A program made the translations under genes and the position numbers. Under the pieces are notes generated by a model. It saw only the letters and a list, made by a program, of their open reading frames with translations. It had not been told where the DNA came from and made no database searches. From positions 248,001 to 312,000 of the forward strand of contig CALSFV010000207.1 of NCBI GenBank assembly GCA_943737045.1: a stretch of DNA of 64,000 nt, given 5' to 3'. The DNA is from Parapristionchus giblindavisi. Its lineage: Eukaryota > Nematoda > Chromadorea > Rhabditida > Diplogasteridae. Below, piece after piece: positions 33,630-43,620 of the stretch. How positions within the stretch are numbered: the first letter of the stretch is position 1; each line of letters opens with the position of its first letter.

Positions 33630-34177
33630 TTAAAGGGAGCGATACCTCACACAATGGTCTCTTCATTGCGCACACTATTTTTATGTTCTCTAACAACGAG
33701 AGAGCATTGCGCGTCGAAGAGACCATTGAGTGAGGTGAATGAATCTTTATCACATCTGCACATTGGTGCGGTGGGTCATGACAGGGGGGTTCTTCATAGA
33801 TTAATGGGTTTCAATTCTTTCTTCTATTCATCGGTTCATCGTTCGTGTATATCTTGATGGTTTTTCAACATCTGCGCTTACTACGAAGTAGAATCCAGAA
33901 AATAATCCATTAGAAAAAGAAGTGAACAACCCACGTAGCAGTAGATGCTCCGTCCGAAGTGGCTGCATGAAGAAGGAAATACACCTCCCGGCTTTCCAAA
34001 CACCTTCTGGGAGGGGATTCAACTGGGTTTCTTATCTGTAGATGGAATAGACGAGGGAAGGTGGACAATGGTCACTTGGACAACAATGTCATATCGACCG
34101 CACGCTCGACAGAAAAGCAGAAGAATGTCGCCTTTTTGTCGCCTTTTTGTGAGTGAGGTTACGCTCCCTTTAAGGGT
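33630..34177. mobile_element. Family B MITE split by a 414-bp insertion
   Basis: TTAAAGGGAGCGATACCTCA ... GAGTGAGGT, insertion, then GAGTGAGGTTACGCTCCCTT. Duplicated with its host unit at 35,152-35,699. Confidence 0.85.
33737..34150. mobile_element. 414-bp insertion with 9-bp target duplication inside a family B element
   Basis: The right arm of a family B palindrome breaks after GAGTGAGGT (33,728-33,736) and resumes with GAGTGAGGT (34,151-34,159). The insert begins GAATGAATC and ends in repeated CGCCTTTTTGT. Part of it (GCGGTGGGTCATGACAGG) recurs at about 4,563. The same structure is repeated 1,522 bp downstream. Confidence 0.8.
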
Positions 34178-34518
34178 TAGAAAAAATAATACAAAAGAGA
34201 TCACAACGGGGTTGAATTTGTATCACTCGAGTAACCTCTAAACTGAAATCATACATCCACTACTGTCATGTTCTCCCTTAATCTATGATATTGTCCGTAT
34301 AAATGTACTTGCGTAAGAAAATGACAAACTGTATGTATATACTGAGACAACGGGCATTTACATACAGTTGCACTCTCTTGCCTAACTTTCGATTGCCCAT
34401 CCTCTTCCTCTGATCTAACCCGCCTGACCTACGCCGTGCTGATTTGATATTTAAAAGAGATCGGCATAGTCTCTGAATTATGCAAAACATGAAATAGTCA
34501 TTGCGGACGCTTCGTACA

Positions 34519-36040
34519 ACCCCCTTCTGTAGTCGTCGATATCTCTCATAGTTGATCTTTGGTCCTGGTCATTCTCACTGAAGATGCTGTTAACTCCGCA
34601 AGTTCTCATGGTCCACAACTGAGTCCACCACCACACACTCCTCGCTCACTCGCACTGTTACCCTCTGTCTTCGTCCAAGAGAGGGACCACTGTATCCTAT
34701 GAGAGATCCCCCTTTCCACCCTGAGATATCAAACCCTGACCCCCCATTATATCACATTTAAATTTCATGAATTTTCACTAGTCATTATTATGTGTTTCGT
34801 TTCGTGCATACGCACGTTGATAAAATAATAATATAACAATAGATGAATCACCAGTGACTTGTCATGATCATTCATCATCATCATGTGAAACTTAACCCAA
34901 CCAACGTGCCCGATCGTATTTATGACGTTCACTCTCTTCCTCGATATTATAAAGAAAAAAAGAACAGGATATACTCACAGAGGTTGTGTAGGAAATTTCG
35001 AGGGAAAACAATAATAAATGTAAAACGATCAAGTGTTTCGGTCCTGATCTATAGACACCGGAACGGCCTGTGTGGGTTTGGAATCATCAGTAATATGAGG
35101 TCCACGTGAGACAGAGGAAGGTGTGATGTCTCGGATATTTTCGAATGTCACTTAAAGGGAGCGATACCTCACACAATGGTCTCTTCATTGCGCACACTAT
35201 TTTTATGTTCTCTAACAACGAGAGAGCATTGCGCGTCGAAGAGACCATTGAGTGAGGTGAATGAATCTTTATCACATCTGCACATTGGTGCGGTGGGTCA
35301 TGACAGGGGGGTTCTTCATAGATTAATGGGTTTCAATTCTTTCTTCTATTCATCGGTTCATCGTTCGTGTATATCTTGATGGTTTTTCAACATCTGCGCT
35401 TACTACGAAGTAGAATCCAGAAAATAATCCATTAGAAAAAGAAGTGAACAACCCACGTAGCAGTAGATGCTCCGTCCGAAGTGGCTGCATGAAGAAGGAA
35501 ATACACCTCCCGGCTTTCCAAACACCTTCTGGGAGGGGATTCAACTGGGTTTCTTATCTGTAGATGGAATAGACGAGGGAAGGTGGACAATGGTCACTTG
35601 GACAACAATGTCATATCGACCGCACGCTCGACAGAAAAGCAGAAGAATGTCGCCTTTTTGTCGCCTTTTTGTGAGTGAGGTTACGCTCCCTTTAAGGGTT
35701 AGAAAAAATAATACAAAAGAGATCACAACGGGGTTGAATTTGTATCACTCGAGTAACCTCTAAACTGAAATCATACATCCACTACTGTCATGTTCTCCCT
35801 TAATCTATGATATTGTCCGTATAAATGTACTTGCGTAAGAAAATGACAAACTGTATGTATATACTGAGACAACGGGCATTTACATACAGTTGCACTCTCT
35901 TGCCTAACTTTCGATTGCCCATCCTCTTCCTCTGATCTAACCCGCCTGACCTACGCCGTGCTGATTTGATATTTAAAAGAGATCGGCATAGTCTCTGAAT
36001 TATGCAAAACATGAAATAGTCATTGCGGACGCTTCGTACA
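34519..36040. repeat. Tandem duplication, unit 2 (1,522 bp)
   Basis: Direct copy of the preceding unit, joined without spacer; both units end GCTTCGTACA. Either a very recent duplication or an assembly artefact. Confidence 0.9.
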
Positions 36041-36273
36041 AATAAAACAAGTAATTTTTATTTTGCTCAATACCGCTCAAGTTGCATCGTTTTTCGTTAT
36101 CATCGTTAGCACAATTGCTCAATAAATGAGTCTTGTGTGTAATATGATAGTATCACTGAAATTGATCATTTATTAAAATACGCTTGGTACGTGAGTATCC
36201 AGTCCACAATGTGTTTCTATGTTTAGAGAGCGAGAGAGAGCACAAGCGAGAAGATAGTAGATCGACTGCTGAC

Positions 36274-36614
36274 TAGAGTTGGCAATTTGGACGTTGCGGG
36301 CCCGCAAAGAAATTGGCTTTTCATTGCTAGTGATTGCGGGCCCGCAATGCGGTGCGAAATCATTGCGTCCCGCAATTTCGAATGGTGCGGTGTAAAATCA
36401 TTGCGGGCCCGCAATGGCATTGCGGGCCCGCAAAGTCATTTTCCTCTCCTCTTCCTTCTCTCTTCATTCTCTCGGAGAGGAAAAGGACTTTGCGGGCCCG
36501 CAATGCCATTGCGGGCCCGTAATGATTTTACACCGCACTATTCAAGTTTGCGGGCCCGCAATGAATTACACCGCTCTGCGGGCCCGCAATGAATAGTGCG
36601 TTATTGCCAACTCT
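36274..36614. mobile_element. GC-palindrome-rich inverted-repeat element, 9-bp duplication
   Basis: Ends AGAGTTGGCAAT and complement; flanked by ACTGCTGAC at 36,265-36,273 and 36,615-36,623. The interior carries about nine copies of the self-complementary 14-mer TTGCGGGCCCGCAA or close variants. A 9-bp duplication is typical of Mutator-like elements. Confidence 0.8.
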
Positions 36615-36806
36615 ACTGCTGACCACGCAAAAGATAGATAAGACCTGTACAGACATGTTGCATAGTGAGAGGCCCTGATGTTTTTTCTATCAATTAATCA
36701 AACCTAGTATCGTGTCTGTGTGTGTGTTTCACTCATCATCCCTGATCAATAGATAGCATACATATAAATTTATTAGTTCTTATGTATACAGTACAGTGAA
36801 AATGGA

Positions 36807-37230
36807 CCCGGGGAGCCCATGAGGCCCCTCGATTTTTTACGCTTTGAATGAATATCAGCTTTTCAAATTGTTTGCGTTGTTTTATTCCAGATTTGATTGA
36901 ATTTTTTCAAGGAAAGTTTGGAATTTTTAAATGCTTGTCAACTGAATTGTGCTAAGAAAAATAAATGCTGGGAAGATTTCACTTTGCGATAAAATTTGCC
37001 GAGCGTGCGCGAGTTATGCAAAATTTTCGCGCGGCATTTGCCAAAAATTAATAAAAATTATATTTTTCAATATTTTTTCTCAGGCTACGTAATTTAAAAA
37101 AAAAATTCCAAAATTTCTTTGATAAATTCCGTCAACTCTGGAGTAAAACAACGCTAACAATTTGAAAGGTTGATATTCATCATTCAAAGCATTAAAAATC
37201 GAGGGGCCTCATGGGCTCCGCGGGTCACCC
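36807..37230. mobile_element. Inverted-repeat element of about 0.42 kb
   Basis: Left GAGCCCATGAGGCCCCTCGA pairs with GGGGCCTCATGGGCTC at 37,203-37,218; the arms continue (CGCTTTGAATGAATATCA and complement). It interrupts the duplicate of eps-8 DNA between blocks matching 50.1-50.2 and 50.5 kb. Confidence 0.7.
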
Positions 37231-37780
37231 GGGGCTTGGAGCGGGACTATCGATTGATATGGAGATATACCGTAGTCGCCCAAGCGGGGTACGGTAGTGG
37301 TAAGCGAAACGGTGTAGGGTGTGATAATTTGAATGGACCGGAAGATCAAAGATCAAAGATCAAAGATCAATCTAGGAGCATCCATTGCCTTATCTATCGA
37401 TGGCATCATGTCCGACCAGAGTGAGGATCGTATGAGGCACGTAGCCGACACGACCGTCCCCATTTTTGCACTCCCACCAGTTAACATTGTCGTTTAGCAC
37501 CTGAAAATGGGTGGATTTTCACAATGGGCAGAATCGGACGAACCCTGTCTCTGTTCACCCTCCCTTTCTTTTCTCGCTTTCAGCGCGAGAACCGGACCAG
37601 AGCGGAATTTCAAATTAGCTAGGGATGTGTCTTACCTCCAAGTACTCTCCACGATGTACACTGATCTCCTTGCTGTTCAGGCTCGTTCGATCGTACGTCA
37701 CTCGCACGATCTTTCTTCTGCGAAAACGGGGCGGGTATCACTTTACTTATTTTTTTTTGAAAAGATAATTTTCGAGGCAA

Positions 37781-37906
37781 TTTAATGCCACACCCCAAGC
37801 TAATTTGAATCTCTCCGCTCTGGCAATGTTCTCTTCTCGCTTTCTTTATCTACGAGAGAGTATTGCCAATGCGGAGTGTAAAAGTAGCATTGGGTATTCC
37901 TTTAAA
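37781..37906. mobile_element. Family A MITE abutting family B
   Basis: TTTAATGCCACACCCCAAGC to GGTATTCCTTTAAA; shares TTTAAA with family B at 37,901. Confidence 0.85.
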
Positions 37907-38022
37907 GGGAGCGTAACCTCGCTCAATGGTCTCTTCGACGCGGAATTCTCTCTCGTTGTTAGAGAACAGAAAAATAGTGTGCGCAATGAAGAGGCCATTG
38001 AGTGAGGTAACGCTCCCTTTAA
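37901..38022. mobile_element. Family B MITE
   Basis: TTTAAAGGGAGCGTAACCTC to complement, abutting family A; between the two eps-8-like copies. Confidence 0.85.
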
Positions 38023-38238
38023 ATAAAACAGAGTTCTTCATCTTGTCCACCAAACCCGTCTGGCCTCCGCCTGGATAGCAGGTCCTCGATGGCATCATGT
38101 CCGACCAGAGTGAGGATCGTATGAGGCACGAAGCCGACACGATCGTCCATGTTCTTGCACCTCCACCAGTTAGCATTGTCGTTTAGCACCTGAAAATGGG
38201 CGGATTTTCACAATGGACGGGGTCTGACGAACAGTCTA

Positions 38239-38360
38239 TTTAAAGGGAGCGTTACCTCTCTCAATGGTCTCTTCATTGCTCACACTATTTCTCTGTTCTC
38301 TAACAACGAGAGAGCATTGTGCGTCGAAGATGCCATTGAGAGAGGTTACGCTCCCTTTAA
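38239..38360. mobile_element. Family B MITE
   Basis: TTTAAAGGGAGCGTTACCTC to GGTTACGCTCCCTTTAA; inside copy 1 of the eps-8 duplicate, beyond the second SH3 half. Confidence 0.85.
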
Positions 38361-38744
38361 CAGTCTATCACTTTATCAAGATTGGCTAACAAGGTTAACT
38401 TGTAAGCAGTGTTTCCACTGAATCTGAAGTGTCATAAAAGGGGGTATTCTTTCTTTAATTATTCTTCTTTCGTCTCCTTATGATCAGCTAGTCTGAGTCT
38501 GACGAATCCCGTCTTTATTCACCCGCAATAAAACCTTGCAAATTTTAAATTTTGCTGTTTTTTCATGTGCCTTCTTTAGAAAAAAGACCAATTTAAAAAA
38601 TGCCTAAGCTTGACTTGGCCAGTCTGGTATTTTCTGCGTCCCAAGCTTTACCATCACGCACATGTGTTCCAAACTCATCAGACATAATCTAACACAATGG
38701 GGGAGAACCGGCGGAAGATGGTCAATCACACTGAGCAGAGGTTC

Positions 38745-38890
38745 ACTGACTTGAACCGAATGACCGAAACCGTTCACTGACTCGAACCCACTGACCGAAA
38801 CTTTTCAATGACTAGAACCCACTGACCGAAACCGTTCACTGCCTCGAACCCACTGACCGAAACCGTTCACTGACTGGAACCCGCTGACCC
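38745..38890. repeat. CTGACCGAAACCGTTCACTG degenerate tandem repeat
   Basis: Four to five units of about 34 bp (TCGAACCCACTGACCGAAAC, CGTTCACTGAC). Confidence 0.85.
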
Positions 38891-38929
38891 TATTAATTAC
38901 TACTCTTGATTTACTGATAACCAATTCTA

Positions 38930-39193
38930 CTAGTGCGTTTGCATGTTGGTTGCAATCCATATCCATTTTATACCCGAGCTAATCGAATTGTTAATAAATG
39001 GAATACTCTTGATTCATCTATTGTAAATTCGCCCAACCCCGCAGTCTTTCGTAATAGCATCAAAGCTGTGATCTAGATATCGCAGCATTTTCGTCGTTCT
39101 TCATATTTTATTCATTATTTATTATTTACAGAATATCGCTACTTTCTCTTGTTCAAGAATCGATAAATTATTATTATTATTATTATTAATTTG
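38930..39193 (+). pseudogene. CR1/Rex-type LINE 3' end inside the eps-8 duplicate
   Basis: VNKWNTLDSSIVNSPNPAVF then RNSIKAVI and a stop near 39,077 is a typical non-LTR C-terminus. It is followed by an untranslated stretch and a (TTA)n tail at 39,170-39,192. It separates copy 1's SH3 halves. Confidence 0.55.
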
Positions 39194-39589
39194 AAACTCT
39201 TCGCTCTGGCAACACTTTCTCGCTTTCTGTGTCTGCGCGAGAGCCTGAGCGGAGAGTTTCAAATTTGATAAGGATGTGTCTTACCTCCAAGTACTCTCCA
39301 CGATGTACGCTGATCTCCCTGCTGTTCTCGCTCGTTCGTTCGTATGTTGCTTGCACGACTTCTCTTCTGCCAAGAGGAGGGCGGATATTACTTTACTTAT
39401 ATTTTTTATTGTTTTTTAAAGATTTTTTTAATTTTCCGGGTAATTCAAATAAAACAGAGTTCTTCATGTTGTCCACCAAACCCGTCTGGCCTCCGCCTCA
39501 CCCTCTGGATAGCAGTTCCTCGAGAAAAGCTCGTTCTCTGGGCGAGGGGACGGCACCGTGACCGATCGCATCCATTCAGTAACTAGTGT

Positions 39590-40280
39590 TGCACTATCTA
39601 GAGAAGAACAATATTTTTCGTTTCTGTGGTATTAGGAATAATATCGGACCTAACATCATTGATCATTACACTTTTCATGTTTTTTAAAACATTATTGTGC
39701 CCCTATAGCCGCCTCTAGGAGGGGGGGGGTAGAAGAGAAATTAACAGTGGACTGCATACGGTAGGATAAACGTAAAGGTGGCAGAATCCCTAACAGTAAA
39801 TCGCTAATTGCGAGGATAATATGATATAGTGAGAGATGGTTGGGGGTAGAAGAGAAAGGAAAACTTTGATCCGTTGTATAGTGAGACAACACACACAAGA
39901 ATAAATAGAGTTCAGGTGAGGAGAACCGCAACACGTCACTGTCACGCGTCGCGGTTGACCGGTCAAAGTCGAGGTCCTCAAGGAGTATGAGGGGGAGGGA
40001 TTAGATGGCAAGGTGGTCTATAGTAGTAGGACGGTCACCTTTCCCCAGTCTCTACCTCTCCCTTTTCTCTCCATCTCCTTATTCCTCTCCCTCTCATTAT
40101 TCCTCTCCCTCTCCTTATCCCCCCCCCTTTCCTTATTCCTCTCCCTCTCCCTGTCCCTCTCTCTCAATCGCGCACTCTAGTTTCCTAAACGGAAAGAATG
40201 ATACTCGGATCTCTCTCCTGTCTTACCATTCCTTTTCTTTCTAAAACCTTCTCTCCTTCTCCTTTTCCCTTTTTCTCTGT
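39590..40280. other. Intergenic, no gene seen
   Basis: AT-rich DNA, then a pyrimidine-rich CTCTCCTTATTCCT repeat tract at 40,055-40,165. Open frames here are low-complexity. Confidence 0.55.
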
Positions 40281-40287
40281 ACAGTGA

Positions 40288-41040
40288 TTGCACAGATATA
40301 GAAATGCAGATCAAATTATTGACCGTATGAAATATGTTGATTTGATACATAAGTATCCAGCCATAGCCACAATGCTTCCTCAATGTTTAGAAAAAATTTC
40401 ATCCCCGTTCGGATCTCTTTTGGATTATTTTTCTAACATGGCATTCGAAAATATCGGAGACATCACACCTTTCTCTGTCTTACATGGACCTCATTTTACT
40501 GATGATTCCCAACCCACGAAGAACGGTCCGGTGTTTAGGATCAGTGCCGAATCACTGGATCGTTTCATTTATTATAGTTTCTCCTTCGAAATTGCTTACA
40601 CAACCCATTGTGAGTCTCTCCCTTTCTTTCTTTACAATCTCCGGTATTTTTTGCTCGCGGGGCACACCGTTCAATCCCGTGGTGTACGCCGCGAGGTACA
40701 CCGCGGGGCAGAACACTTAGACGGGGTACCTCGCGAGCTGCAGCCTCTAGACGGGGTACCTCGCGAGGTGGACGACGGCGTGCCTCGCGGGGCAGGAGGG
40801 ACGGTGTGCCCCGCGAGATTTGATGTCCACCCCGCGAGGCACACCGTCACTTCCACACCGTGGTGCACCTCGCGGTGTACCCCGCGGGATTTGGCCTCTC
40901 AACGGTGTGCCCCGCGAGCAAAAAATACCGGAGATATCGAGGAAGAGATTGGAAGGGATAAATATGATCGGACACGTCGGTTGGGTTAAGTTTCACTTGA
41001 TGCACATAGTCATGACAAGGTACTAGTGATTCAATAAAGT
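40288..41040 (+). repeat. Repeat family with coding-like frame, split by a family F element
   Basis: The frame before the insertion (FENIGDITPFSVLHGPHFTD, then FEIAYTTHCESLPFFLYN) and after it (IEEEIGRDKYDRTRRLG, stop) aligns with the minus strand of 33,320-33,630 (FENIRDITPSSVSRGPHITD ... KYDRARWLG). Mostly amino-acid-conservative changes suggest a former coding unit, perhaps of a mobile element. Function unknown; the apparent 233-codon frame is an artefact of the insertion being open. Confidence 0.45.
40640..40939. mobile_element. Family F inverted-repeat element, inserted in another repeat
   Basis: Ends CTCCGGTATTTTTTGCTCGC and GCAAAAAATACCGGAG. The flanking DNA (40,435-40,640 and 40,940-41,040) is continuous with the uninterrupted relative on the minus strand of 33,320-33,630. 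Confidence 0.8.
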
Positions 41041-41214
41041 GCAAGAAACGGCTTTACTGAATGAATAGCTAGATATAATATAATAATATATCATGATAAA
41101 ATAAGTCAAGCAAGCGAGAACGAACGAAACCAAAGATTAAAGATCAAAGATTAGTTGTTTTACAGTTCTTCGCTTTCATCGTATCCGCCCTCTCATGAAT
41201 ACTGTTGATGATAA

Positions 41215-41345
41215 AAGGTGAAAGGTAAAGGTACAACCCGTTATTCGAGGCACACGAAGTCCTGCGGGTGATCACTGCTAGGCCAGTGATCTTTCAAGGC
41301 CAATTCAGTCCGGTTCTAATCACTTCTTCGGACCTACTTTACACT
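41215..41345 (+). repeat. Family P interspersed repeat
   Basis: AAAGGTAAAGGTACAACCCG, GAAGTCCTGCGGGTGATCAC, CTAGGCCAGTGATC. Relatives: 11,535-11,670 (plus), 62,640-62,820 (minus), 63,710-63,780 (plus) and a 5' piece at 3,255 (GGCGCCTTGGTAGTGCGGAG). Shape suggests a SINE or LINE 3' end. Confidence 0.55.
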
Positions 41346-41486
41346 TTTTTCCTGATGATACCTTTCGTATATGATTCAACACACCTAAAAGGTATGGCAA
41401 ATGATACAAAGACGATAAGAGAGAGTATGGGAAATTAGGAGATTGAAATGATAGGAAAGAGAAAGAGAGAAAATATGACTTATGAA

Positions 41487-42211
41487 CAGGGCTGGGAATT
41501 TCTGTTTCTGAATTTTCTGTTTTTTTCTGTTTTCTGGTCATTTTAGAGAGCAGAAAATTTTCTGACCAGAAACAGAAAATATATATTTAAAACAGAAAAT
41601 TTTCCGAAAATATTATTTTTTGAAATAGTCTTAAAGAAAAAGAAAAAAACTCGTTTGGTGTTGCATTTATGATGTTTTTTTCAAATACCGTACACAGAGA
41701 GAGTAAATTGGCAAACTTGTCATCAAATTTCCCATCTTTCCCTACTTGTGTACACGATTCACCCTCATTCTGGCAAATGGTAGTCGAAAACCAGCTATTT
41801 GCCACATACAGGCAAGCATTTGCCAGAATATAGGAAAATCGTTCGCAAACTATCCCTACTCGACCAAATTTATTCAATATTTATATACGGCAAAAAATTT
41901 GGTGATCGGACTTTGGTATCTCGGTGTCGGTTCTAGTCAAATGAAGCCTGTATCGCTCGATTCTATAGTGTTGCAATTTGGTGTTTTTCGCTGGCGCCTA
42001 GATAAAAATGCATGTTGGCAGGTTGGTTTAACAACCAAAATTGGTTTAGCAACCAAACTAATAAAAAAACTTTAAGAAAAGAATGCAAATCAATGATTTT
42101 ATGATATTTTCTGTTTTTTTTTCTGAATTTTCTGTTTTTTTTCTGCTTTTTGAAAACAGAAATTTCTGTTTTCTGATTTCAGAAAAAAAATAATTTTCTG
42201 TCCCAGCCCTG
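41487..42211. mobile_element. hAT-type non-autonomous element with 8-bp duplication
   Basis: Terminal repeats CAGGGCTGGGA and TCCCAGCCCTG are flanked on both sides by CTTATGAA (41,479-41,486 and 42,212-42,219). The subterminal parts are rich in TTTCTGTTTT repeats. No transposase frame. Confidence 0.85.
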
Positions 42212-42456
42212 CTTATGAAAAGACAATGTTCATTCATTGTGCATTTTCTCTTCTATTATTCGAACAACGGTATCTACAGTACTCTTATTATTAGGCAACC
42301 AGAATGAGCCATATCAAGATGCCTACAGTATCCCAAACCATGCTACCATAACATCATCCAATCCTATAGATAGTCTTCAAGATTGGCGTTCTGGTCAGAG
42401 ATTGCTAGAATTTACCCTCAGCATCAGATCCGAAAGACACATAGTGAACGCATATT

Positions 42457-42752
42457 TTAAAGATGGAGACCCACGAGTTTTTTTCGTAATAAGACTGTTC
42501 GGATAGTATGATAGAGATTCATCACACGAATCGAAAGACATATCTGACATTGATTCCCGATATGTTTAAAGCTCACTATGTGCATTGAAAGTACAACTTT
42601 CAAGTCATGTAGAGAGTGCTCATCGAATTTGCATACTTTCTCTCTCATTTTCTCATTATCCCTTACGCCAATTACCATATAATATATACAATAGCCAGCA
42701 TGCTTATCGTGGCGGGAGTCAGTCATGCCAACTCATGGGTCCCCTTCTTTAA
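42457..42752. mobile_element. TTAA element of the same family without tRNA-like insert
   Basis: Ends TTAAAGATGGAGACCCACGA and TCATGGGTCCCCTTCTTTAA. At 296 bp it is shorter than its relatives and I see no box A/B pair. Confidence 0.65.
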
Positions 42753-43213
42753 CCATCACTAACACCAAAACAAACGCGGTCACCATTCTGATATATTAAT
42801 AGTGTATGATGTTTAGGTAGAATCATTTATTGAGCAATAGTGATATCGATGATAACGAAAAAACGATACAACTTGAGCGCGATCATCGATGGAGCGAGAA
42901 CATGGCAGTAGTGGCTGTGTGATTACGGGAGAAGTTGATATTTGGTAGAACGTGTTAAACGTGTAAACATGTTAAAAGGAATTGTTCGAAAATTGATAAA
43001 GAACTTGATTTAATGATGTGTATTCGCTTTGTTTTGAAGACCTAAATTGACTGAATATCATTTGTTTCTACTTTGATGCTGTTTAAATCAGCACTAAATA
43101 AGCTATTTTCAGCATTAAATTGGGGGGGGGGGGGGGAGTCTATTCTCTATATGATTTGCGATCATCTGGCATAAGAGGACCGATTGAGAATTATTTGTGT
43201 ACTATTGATAGTC

Positions 43214-43329
43214 AAAAGCACATTCCGAGCTAATATAATACTCTGGCAATACTCTCTCGTTTTCTTTGACTACGAGAGAGATGTCACCAGAGCGGAGAGT
43301 TTCAAATTAGCTCGGAGCGTGCCTTTAAA
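43214..43329. mobile_element. Family A MITE
   Basis: GCACATTCCGAGCTAATATA to GCTCGGAGCGTGCCTTTAAA; downstream of eps-8. Confidence 0.8.
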
Positions 43330-43479
43330 GGGTATGCTAAAGAGGATGGTAGAGGAGAATACGATTAAACAGACAATTCATTGAAGATAAAAATGAATAA
43401 AATGGAGAAGTCCTTAAAGGGAGAAAACGGTCTCAGACTTTGCCTTTGACTGTTGGTAATTGACAATTGTTCGAGCGAA

Positions 43480-43620
43480 AAAATTGATTATCGATTACAG
43501 TCAGGATGCAAATTTTGTCACAAGTGACAGTTGACAAATGGCAAAATGTAATTGTCATTCTGGCAAATGGCAATTGACAGCTGACAAATGACAATTCTCA
43601 GAGTTTGCCATTGACAAGTG
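43480..43620. repeat. eps-8: Degenerate ATTGACAAATGGC repeat at the eps-8 3' end
   Basis: Units such as GGCAAATGGCAATTGACAG run through the last codons (VNGKL) and stop into the 3' untranslated region, so the terminal residues of the protein may derive from this repeat. Confidence 0.6.

Larger units (their letters stand above)
32997..34518. repeat. Tandem duplication, unit 1 (1,522 bp)
   Basis: Every stretch I compared with 34,519-36,040 is identical, including all open frames. It contains a family B element with its 9-bp-TSD insertion. There are no recognised genes. Confidence 0.9.
37232..39580 (-). pseudogene. Two partial tandem copies of the eps-8 SH3 exons
   Basis: Minus-strand blocks match eps-8 exons and introns. 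Copy 1: 39,577-39,498 (PSPRERAFLEELLSRG, exon 53186-53043 end), 39,365-39,276 (ATYERTSENSREISVHRGEY, SH3 first half), 38,190-38,090 (NWWRCKN, GFVPHTILTLVGHDAI, SH3 second half). Copy 2: EDLLSR tail at about 38,085 fused straight onto copy 1's second SH3 exon, 37,721-37,645 (VTYDRTSLNSKEISVHRGEY), 37,501-37,385 (NWWECKNGDGRVGYVPHTIL, stop after DAIDR), and a block at 37,232-37,330 matching 50,485-50,570. Splice sites and SH3 frames are mostly intact, but no start or full domain context is visible. Probably a segmental-duplication pseudogene; a transcribed SH3-only fragment cannot be excluded. Confidence 0.75.

Noticed and set aside
40288..40989. 233-codon plus-strand gene
   Set aside because: The frame crosses a family F element inserted into an older repeat; the element's part is not protein-like.
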